In this document: one piece after another, positions 6,512 through 10,453 of the stretch
Layout: every line of letters starts with the position of its first letter
Position numbering within the stretch: position 1 is the stretch's first letter
NCBI GenBank assembly: GCA_034104265.1
Contig: JAXEEE010000110.1
Location: forward strand, 1 to 10,453
DNA from: UBA11524 sp034104265
GTDB lineage: Bacteria > Bacillota > Clostridia > Christensenellales > Aristaeellaceae
DNA length: 10,453 bases
Direction: 5' to 3'
Made by a program: the position numbers and the translations under genes
Notes under the pieces: model-generated
Databases searched by the model: none
What the model saw: only the letters and a program-made list of their open reading frames with translations
Told to the model about the DNA's origin: nothing

Positions 6512-6547
6512 GTTTCCATTGCGGATGCAGGGCATCCGCTCGGAAAC
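6512..6547. repeat. Long two-part hairpin followed by a T-run on the plus strand
   Basis: GTTTCC (6512-6517) pairs with GGAAAC (6542-6547), enclosing a perfect 8-bp stem GCGGATGC (6521-6528) / GCATCCGC (6532-6539) with a 3-base loop. Six T follow at 6556-6561 on the plus strand, eight bases after the stem. No plus-strand gene ends here, so it is more likely part of a repeat than a working terminator. Confidence 0.5.
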
Positions 6548-6592
6548 TCGCTTGCTTTTTTGGGGGAACACCGGGCTGCCGCCCAGACCTGC

Positions 6593-6638
6593 TTGGGGTT
6601 CCACCCCAAACCCCGCAAGGGGCATCGCCCCTTGACCC
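6593..6638. repeat. Two-hairpin GC-rich intergenic repeat, copy 1
   Basis: Hairpin one is TTGGGG (6593-6598) / CCCCAA (6604-6609), then ACCCCGC, hairpin two AAGGGGC (6617-6623) / GCCCCTT (6627-6633), then GACCC. The same architecture with different stem sequences occurs at 10296-10344. It lies 36 bases past the decarboxylase stop codon (minus strand) and might also help to end that transcript, although it lacks a T-run. Confidence 0.55.
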
Positions 6639-6673
6639 TTTTCCGCTGGCGCGTTCCCTTGGGGTTGGCTGAT

Positions 6674-7936
6674 TTACTTTTTCAGGCCCAGCTTGTCGGC
6701 AGCGGGGTCGATATCCAGCGTGGCGAAGTAGTCCTGGGCCGTTTCCGCCCGGCGGATCAAGCGGAAGGAGCCATTCTCCTTAAGCAGCACCTCCGCCGAA
6801 CGCAGGCGGCCGTTGTAGTTGTAGCCCATGGCGTGGCCGTGGGCGCCGGTATCGTGGATGACCACCACGTCCCCCATGTCGATGCGGGGCAGGGCGCGCT
6901 CCACGGCGAACTTGTCGTTGTTCTCGCACAGGGAGCCGGTCACGTCGTACACATGGTCGCAGGGCCAGTCCCGCTTGCCGCAGACGGTGATGTGGTGGTA
7001 CGCGCCGTACATGGCGGGGCGCATGAGGTTGGCGGCGCAGGCGTCCAGGCCAATGTAGTGGCGGTAGGTATCCTTACGGTGGATGGCGTGGGTCACCAGC
7101 CAGCCGATGGGCCCGGTCATCCAGCGGCCCAGCTCGGTCTTGATAGCCACGCCGCCCTGGGGGAAGATCTCCTCGTACACCCGGCGTACGCCCTCGCCCA
7201 CGGCCATGATGTCGGTCTTTTCCTGATCGGGGCGGTAGGGGATGCCCACGCCGCCGGACAGGTTGATGAAGGCCAGCGTCAGGCCGGTCTCCGCCGCCAG
7301 ATCCCGCCCGCAGGTGAAGAGGATCTTCGCCAGGGTGGGGTAGTAGCCGTTGTCCACGGTGTTGCTGGAGAGGAAGGCATGCAGGCCGAACCGCTTCACA
7401 CCCAGGGACTTCAGCCGCTTCAGGCCCTCCTGAAGCTGGGCGTAGGTGAAGCCGTACTTGGCCTCGCCGGGGTTGCCCATGATGGTGGTGCCGATGGAGA
7501 AATCCCCGCCGGGATTATAGCGGCAGCAGATGGTCTCCGGGATGCCGCCGTGCTTCTCCAGCACATCGATATGGGTGATGTCGTCCAGGTTAATGAACGC
7601 GCCCAGCCGGGAGGCGTAGTCGAACTCCTCCGGGGGCATGGCGTTGGCGGAGAACATGATGTCCCGCCCGCTGAAGCCGCAGGCCTCCGCCAGCATCAGC
7701 TCCGTCTCGGAGGAGCAGTCCACGCCGCAGCCCTCCTCCTTCAGGATGCGCAGGATGGAGGGATTGGGCAGGGCCTTCACGGCGAAGTACTCCTCAAAGT
7801 CCTCGCACCAGGCGAAGGCCTTGTTCAGATCCCGGGCATTCTGGCGCAGGCCCGCCTCATCATAAAGATGGAAGGGCGTGGGAAATTCGGCGGCCGCCTG
7901 CTGGAAAACCTCATCAGAAAGGGAGAAATTCGGCAT
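6674..7936 (-). CDS. lysA: Diaminopimelate decarboxylase-type PLP enzyme
   Basis: A 420-aa, fold-type III (alanine-racemase-like barrel) PLP decarboxylase of the Orn/DAP/Arg decarboxylase group 2. The likely role is meso-diaminopimelate to L-lysine plus CO2, the last step of lysine synthesis, in the cytoplasm. PLP lysine is K54 in YFAVKALPNPS. Other landmarks are CGVDCSSETELMLAEA, a glycine-rich phosphate-binding segment SGGVGIPY (227-234), ELGRWM, and Cys337 in SLCENNDKFA, at the position where classical enzymes have CESxD. NYNGRLRSAEVLL near the C-terminus replaces the usual YN-RPR-EVL. The protein therefore belongs to a variant branch that I recall being annotated as DAP decarboxylase in Bacteroidetes and Clostridia; a related amino-acid substrate is possible. 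The start has GGAGTGA upstream. It has its own promoter (7980-8008), and the next same-strand gene is 366 bp away. Confidence 0.88.
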   Translation of the reverse strand: MPNFSLSDEVFQQAAAEFPTPFHLYDEAGLRQNARDLNKAFAWCEDFEEYFAVKALPNPSILRILKEEGCGVDCSSETELMLAEACGFSGRDIMFSANAMPPEEFDYASRLGAFINLDDITHIDVLEKHGGIPETICCRYNPGGDFSIGTTIMGNPGEAKYGFTYAQLQEGLKRLKSLGVKRFGLHAFLSSNTVDNGYYPTLAKILFTCGRDLAAETGLTLAFINLSGGVGIPYRPDQEKTDIMAVGEGVRRVYEEIFPQGGVAIKTELGRWMTGPIGWLVTHAIHRKDTYRHYIGLDACAANLMRPAMYGAYHHITVCGKRDWPCDHVYDVTGSLCENNDKFAVERALPRIDMGDVVVIHDTGAHGHAMGYNYNGRLRSAEVLLKENGSFRLIRRAETAQDYFATLDIDPAADKLGLKK

Positions 7937-7979
7937 CTATCTTCACTCCATTGAGCATAGTAAGCCATACGGCGGAAAC

Positions 7980-8008
7980 AATGTAGCACACAAACACGCG
8001 GGATGCAA
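7980..8008 (-). promoter_or_regulatory. Promoter of the decarboxylase gene
   Basis: Minus-strand TTGCAT (8008-8003), a 17-base spacer and TACATT (7985-7980). Transcription should start near 7973, giving a leader of about 37 bases with GGAGTGA before the ATG at 7936. No riboswitch-sized leader is present, so lysine feedback through an L-box is not indicated. Confidence 0.65.
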
Positions 8009-8121
8009 GTTTTTCTGTTGTTTCTGCAAAGGCGGCGCACATTCGCCCCGCGCCTTGATCCAAACAGGCCAAGGTTGCGCCGCGGAATCGCCCATCCTGC
8101 AAATTGTCTCCATCCCGCCTG

Positions 8122-8535
8122 TCAGAAATACCGGGAGGGCCGGCGGAGGAAAGTATCCTCCGTCAGGGGCGTGAAGCCGTTCTTCTCATAGAAGGGCGCG
8201 GTGTCCCAGGTGGTCTGCACCAGCCACTCGGAATCGGGGTAGTGCACCCGGCACCGGCGCAGCAGCTCGCTGCCGATCCCCCGGCCCTGCCAGGCGGGCT
8301 CCACCGCCAGGTCGTACACCACGGATCGCACGCAGGTATCGCTGAGCACCCGCACCACGGCCACCAGCCGCTCACCCTCCCAGGCGGAGATCACCAGGGT
8401 GCTGTGGCGGAAGGGCGCATTGAAGCTGCGGCGCAGGGCATCGGGGCAGTCCTCCACGGCCCAGCCCACGGCCCGGAACAGCCGGAAAAGCTGGTCATTG
8501 GGGAGATCCTTGCGTTCCTCGTTGTAGGAGATCAT
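8122..8535 (-). CDS. Small GNAT-family N-acetyltransferase
   Basis: A 137-aa single-domain acetyl-CoA-dependent transferase. The acetyl-CoA pyrophosphate loop is Q83-G-R-G-I-G88 in VYDLAVEPAWQGRGIGSELL, preceded by the beta-4 strand. The C-terminal part has the usual YEKNGFTPL segment. Length is at the short end of the family and the protein appears complete. The substrate cannot be predicted; such small proteins acetylate amines from proteins, polyamines, antibiotics or small metabolites. The ATG at 8535 has AAGGAGG six bases upstream; the frame remains open further upstream, but without a ribosome binding site. It stands alone, with the decarboxylase promoter downstream on the same strand, so co-transcription is not needed. 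I saw no clear promoter of its own. Confidence 0.88.
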   Translation of the reverse strand: MISYNEERKDLPNDQLFRLFRAVGWAVEDCPDALRRSFNAPFRHSTLVISAWEGERLVAVVRVLSDTCVRSVVYDLAVEPAWQGRGIGSELLRRCRVHYPDSEWLVQTTWDTAPFYEKNGFTPLTEDTFLRRPSRYF

Positions 8536-8619
8536 GGCGGCCTCCTTGCGGCATTCATGGTGCTTGCGGGCTTTCGCCGGACGGCATGTCAGTCCCTCCA
8601 ATCACCCGGCGGTGTGGTC

Positions 8620-8777
8620 GGGGCCGAAGCCTCTCCGACTGCAACGAAAAGCATCGAAGCCGCCCGGCGGGGCGGGTCTTTTCTCGCCGAAGGCAAGAAT
8701 TTTCCTTACATATTCGCCTACCGGGCGCGAAGCGACCAGGCGAAGGCGGAAGCAAGGCCGTCCGCAGACAGCGTTCC
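8620..8777 (+). repeat. Structured interspersed repeat, copy B
   Basis: Counterpart of copy A at 3570-3720, in the opposite orientation. Shared blocks in the same order: GGGGC, CGACTGCAA, GGCGGGGCGGGTC, CCTTACA-ATTCGCC, CCGGG, GACCAGGCGAA and GCGTTCC. Stems are kept although their sequences differ: TTCTCGCC (8681-8688) with GGCAAGAA (8692-8699) replaces copy A's CGGAAAAC-type stem, and TTCGCC (8713-8718) with GGCGAA (8739-8744) is shared. It occupies most of the 328-bp gap between the tRNA operon and the acetyltransferase gene. The remaining bases (8536-8619 and 8778-8863) show no gene and no clear terminator for the tRNA operon. Confidence 0.8.
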
Positions 8778-8863
8778 TCCAGAACAGTGGCCGCCACCGC
8801 TATTTGGGCATAACGAAAGCGCCATCCTACTGGACGACGCTTGCTGGCAATCTGCCTTTCATC

Positions 8864-8937
8864 TGGAGCGGGTGACGGGAATCGGACCCGCGTAGCCAGC
8901 TTGGAAGGCTGGAGCTCTGCCATTGAGCTACACCCGC
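8864..8937 (-). tRNA. tRNA-Gly (anticodon TCC)
   Basis: A complete 74-nt cloverleaf including encoded CCA. Acceptor stem GCGGGTG/CACCCGC, D-arm GCTC-AATGGCA-GAGC with the GG pair present, anticodon stem CCAGC/GCTGG around CTTCCAA, and T-stem GCGGG/CCCGT. The discriminator is T, as usual for bacterial tRNA-Gly. The T-loop is TCCGATT, so position 55 is C instead of T. It is the last tRNA of the operon. Confidence 0.95.
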
Positions 8938-8940
8938 ATG

Positions 8941-9016
8941 TGGAGCGGTAGACGGGGCTCGGACCCGCGACCTCCACCTTGGCAAGGTGGCGCTCTACCA
9001 ACTGAGCTACTACCGC
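8941..9016 (-). tRNA. tRNA-Gly (anticodon GCC)
   Basis: A 76-nt cloverleaf with encoded CCA. Acceptor GCGGTAG/CTACCGC, D-arm with GTTGGTA loop, anticodon stem CCACC/GGTGG around TTGCCAA, and discriminator T. The T-loop is TCCGAGC, again with C at position 55. Only three bases separate it from the neighbouring tRNA-Gly(TCC). Confidence 0.96.
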
Positions 9017-9049
9017 ATGTTCCACGTATCTTTGGGGTGCGAAGGAAAC

Positions 9050-9134
9050 TGTGCGGACGATGAGACTCGAACTCATACGCCCTGAGACACCAGATCCTAA
9101 GTCTGGCGCGTCTGCCATTCCGCCACGTCCGCAC
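9050..9134 (-). tRNA. tRNA-Leu (anticodon TAG)
   Basis: 85 nt, class II with a long variable arm. Acceptor GTGCGGA/TCCGCAC, anticodon stem CCAGA/TCTGG around CTTAGGA, T-loop TTCGAGT, and discriminator A. CCA is not encoded (AGTTT follows), so the CCA-adding enzyme is needed. Confidence 0.95.
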
Positions 9135-9163
9135 ACAACCCCGCTTTGGAAGGCAGATGGGAA

Positions 9164-9236
9164 TGACCCATTGGAGATTCGAACTCCAGACACCTTGATT
9201 AAAAGTCAAGTGCTCTGCCAACTGAGCTAATGGGTC
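9164..9236 (-). tRNA. tRNA-Lys (anticodon TTT)
   Basis: 73 nt. Acceptor GACCCAT/ATGGGTC, D-loop AGTTGGCA, anticodon stem CTTGA/TCAAG around CTTTTAA, T-loop TTCGAAT, discriminator A, and no encoded CCA. Confidence 0.96.
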
Positions 9237-9243
9237 ATACATG

Positions 9244-9315
9244 CTGGGGTGGCAGGGCTCGAACCTGCGAATGCGGGAGTCAAAGTCCCGTGCCTTACCA
9301 CTTGGCTACACCCCA
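9244..9315 (-). tRNA. tRNA-Gln (anticodon TTG)
   Basis: 72 nt. Acceptor TGGGGTG/CACCCCA, anticodon stem CGGGA/TCCCG around CTTTGAC, T-loop TTCGAGC, discriminator G, and no encoded CCA. Confidence 0.95.
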
Positions 9316-9358
9316 TCGCAGGTATCTTGGCCGCTGTACAGCAGCAGACCGGGGAAAA

Positions 9359-9436
9359 TGGGGTGAGTAGTGGGACTCGAACCCACGGTCTTCAGAGCCA
9401 CAATCTGACGCGTTAACCAACTACGCTATACCCACC
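9359..9436 (-). tRNA. tRNA-His (anticodon GTG)
   Basis: Acceptor GTGGGTA/TACTCAC with the extra G at -1 (9436) facing discriminator C (9362), the histidine identity pair. The anticodon stem TCAGA/TCTGA encloses TTGTGGC, and the T-loop is TTCGAGT. CCA is encoded (9361-9359). Confidence 0.95.
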
Positions 9437-9444
9437 ATATCATG

Positions 9445-9518
<74 letters not shown>

Positions 9519-9570
9519 AGGCCGCAGACCAGATTCCTCCAAAGGGCGTGCCGGCAGCGGAAACCGCAAG

Positions 9571-9585
9571 TGTCAACCGCTGACA
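9571..9585. promoter_or_regulatory. Inverted repeat at the tRNA operon transcription start
   Basis: TGTCA (9571-9575), ACCGC, TGACA (9581-9585), extendable to 7-bp arms with one mismatch. It sits at the predicted start of the tRNA transcript, so it could be an early 5' hairpin or a regulator site. No further support. Confidence 0.3.
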
Positions 9586-9592
9586 GTGATAG

Positions 9593-9621
9593 ATTATAGC
9601 ATCCCCGGCTGCTTCTGTCAA
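9593..9621 (-). promoter_or_regulatory. Promoter of the seven-tRNA operon
   Basis: A perfect consensus on the minus strand: TTGACA (9621-9616), 17 bases, TATAAT (9598-9593). The start should be near 9586. It is the strongest promoter in the window, as expected for stable RNA genes. It lies only 34 bp beyond the nrdG stop codon, with no terminator visible between, so nrdG transcripts may read into the tRNAs. Confidence 0.93.
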
Positions 9622-9655
9622 GTGTTTTTGCCACTTTCGTCAAAAATATTCCGCG

Positions 9656-10171
9656 TTACAGCACATCCCAGCTGTCCGGCTGCCACAGCGTCACCTGCCC
9701 TGCCTGCCGGGTCTTCTTCACGTCGATCAGCCGCTGGTTCCGGCTCCCGCAGAACTTCAGCTCCAGGCTCTTCTGCGCCAGGATGAACGGCCCGTCCACC
9801 AGCACATCCACCACCTCCAGCAGCGCCAGCCGCGCCGGATCGGCTTCCTGCATCAGCTTCTCCCACGTATACCCGGTATAGCACCACACGCTCATACCCA
9901 GGTCATGGGCCGCTTCCGCCAGCGCGCGGCAGGCTTCCGGCTGACAGAAGGGCTCCCCGCCGGACAGGGTGATACCGTCCAGCAGCGGATTCTCTCGCAC
10001 CTGCCGGAGGATTGTGTCCGTATCGGTCACGCGTCCGCCCTCGAAGTCATGGCTTTGCGGATTATGGCATCCGGGGCAATGGTGGGGGCACCCCTGGGTA
10101 AAGATGGTATACCGGTATCCCGGCCCATCCACGATGGAGTCATTGACGGTACCTGCGATGCGGATGTTCAT
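9656..10171 (-). CDS. nrdG: Anaerobic ribonucleoside-triphosphate reductase activating protein
   Basis: A 171-aa radical-SAM enzyme that uses a 4Fe-4S cluster and S-adenosylmethionine to place the glycyl radical on the class III reductase NrdD, allowing dNTP synthesis without oxygen. The cluster motif C-x3-C-x2-C is C28, C32, C35 in TQGCPHHCPGCHNPQ. The SAM-binding GGE is at 71-73 in LSGGEPF. The N-terminal SIVDGPGYRYTIFTQGC is characteristic of NrdG and its pyruvate-formate-lyase-activase relatives. Length fits NrdG (E. coli 154 aa), and there is no extra ferredoxin domain as in some other activases. AAAGGAG lies 6 bases before the ATG at 10171. nrdD, usually directly upstream, is not within the 282 bp to the window edge. 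Confidence 0.95.
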   Translation of the reverse strand: MNIRIAGTVNDSIVDGPGYRYTIFTQGCPHHCPGCHNPQSHDFEGGRVTDTDTILRQVRENPLLDGITLSGGEPFCQPEACRALAEAAHDLGMSVWCYTGYTWEKLMQEADPARLALLEVVDVLVDGPFILAQKSLELKFCGSRNQRLIDVKKTRQAGQVTLWQPDSWDVL

Positions 10172-10196
10172 GGCTGGCTCCTTTCGGGCGAATGGA

Positions 10197-10216
10197 GGAG
10201 ACGCTGGGGCTTCTCG
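10197..10216. repeat. 20-bp direct repeat, copy 1
   Basis: GGAGACGCTGGGGCTTCTCG, repeated at 10289-10308 with one change (T to C). It is followed by a separate hairpin GTGGGC (10217-10222) / GCCCAC (10226-10231). It lies in the leader region of nrdG on the minus strand. Confidence 0.7.
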
Positions 10217-10288
10217 GTGGGCAGTGCCCACACCCGGCTCGCGATTGGGTTGCGCGCCTTCGGTCATACTGAATGCGCGTGTGAGCGG

Positions 10289-10344
10289 GGAGACGCTGGG
10301 GCTCCTCGCCCCAGACCCTCGCCAAAGAGCCTTCGGCTCTCTGG
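10289..10344. repeat. Direct repeat copy 2 within a two-hairpin GC-rich repeat
   Basis: GGAGACGCTGGGGCTCCTCG (10289-10308) matches 10197-10216 in 19 of 20 bases. It opens a two-hairpin unit: CTGGGG (10296-10301) / CCCCAG (10309-10314), then ACCCTCGCCAA, then AGAGCC (10326-10331) / GGCTCT (10335-10340), then CTGGACTC. The order of parts matches that at 6593-6638. No gene is seen in 10172-10453. Confidence 0.6.
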
Positions 10345-10378
10345 ACTCTCATTCGGGGGATTGTTACAGGGTTGCAAG

Positions 10379-10439
10379 GCCCGGCTCGCGGAGGGCGAGC
10401 CGGGCTTGAGGGGGTCACGGCGCGCATACGGGCGCGCCG
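10379..10439. repeat. Two strong GC hairpins upstream of nrdG
   Basis: GCCCGGCTCG (10379-10388) pairs perfectly with CGAGCCGGGC (10396-10405). CGGCGCGC (10418-10425) pairs perfectly with GCGCGCCG (10432-10439). Neither is followed by a T-run on either strand. They may be the end of whatever gene lies to the right, or further intergenic repeats. Confidence 0.5.
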
Positions 10440-10453
10440 CGACGCGGAACATG

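Noticed and set aside
6497..7954. A 485-codon open frame on the plus strand opposite the decarboxylase.
   Set aside because: Mirror frame of a GC-rich gene; repetitive His/Val/Gly/Ala composition and no ribosome binding site or domain.
8555..9193. A 212-codon minus-strand frame covering repeat copy B and several tRNAs.
   Set aside because: It is made of tRNA and repeat sequence; no protein is plausible.
9571..9576. A second TTGACA downstream of the tRNA promoter.
   Set aside because: The sequence 17 bases on is CGGCAC, so it is not a promoter; it was kept only as part of an inverted repeat.
10264..10452. Short minus-strand frame at the right edge.
   Set aside because: It runs through hairpin repeats, has no ribosome binding site and resembles no protein; it also continues to the window edge only by chance.

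Overview
The window (about 10.4 kb, GC-rich) looks like chromosome from a GC-rich, strictly anaerobic Firmicute of the Clostridia, probably from a gut or rumen. The evidence is a T-box leader RNA, AGGAGG-type ribosome binding sites, TTGACA/TATAAT promoters, an anaerobic ribonucleotide reductase activase (NrdG), a GH51 arabinofuranosidase, a WG-repeat protein and a tRNA operon in which only some tRNAs encode CCA. The genus cannot be named from this sequence alone.

Layout, left to right. 1-485: the first 30 codons of a minus-strand gene cut by the window edge, preceded by its T-box leader and promoter. 486-1823 (-): a MATE-family efflux transporter. 1824-2003: a divergent promoter region with two palindromes. 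2004-3518 (+): intracellular GH51 alpha-L-arabinofuranosidase with a strong terminator; it is the only plus-strand gene. 3559-3891: a convergent intergenic region holding a structured repeat (copy A) and a tandem array of GC-rich hairpins. 3892-5703 (-): a secreted SH3-like/WG-repeat protein. 5756-6307 (-): YfcE-type metallophosphoesterase, probably co-transcribed with it. 6308-6673: noncoding, with several hairpin repeats. 6674-7936 (-): a diaminopimelate-decarboxylase-type PLP enzyme with its own promoter. 8122-8535 (-): a small GNAT acetyltransferase. 8620-8777: a second copy (B) of the structured repeat, in opposite orientation. 8864-9518 (-): seven tRNA genes transcribed Arg-His-Gln-Lys-Leu-Gly-Gly from one consensus promoter. 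9656-10171 (-): nrdG. 10172-10453: noncoding, with direct repeats and hairpins.

The genes are mostly unrelated housekeeping or metabolic functions and do not form one pathway: arabinose release, lysine/peptidoglycan precursor synthesis, anaerobic dNTP synthesis, drug/metabolite export and translation supply. I see no defence system, phage, transposase or CRISPR array. The most unusual content is noncoding: a roughly 150-bp interspersed repeat whose two diverged copies keep the same series of stem-loops, a family of two-hairpin GC-rich intergenic repeats, and two tRNA-Gly genes that both carry C instead of the near-universal T at T-loop position 55.
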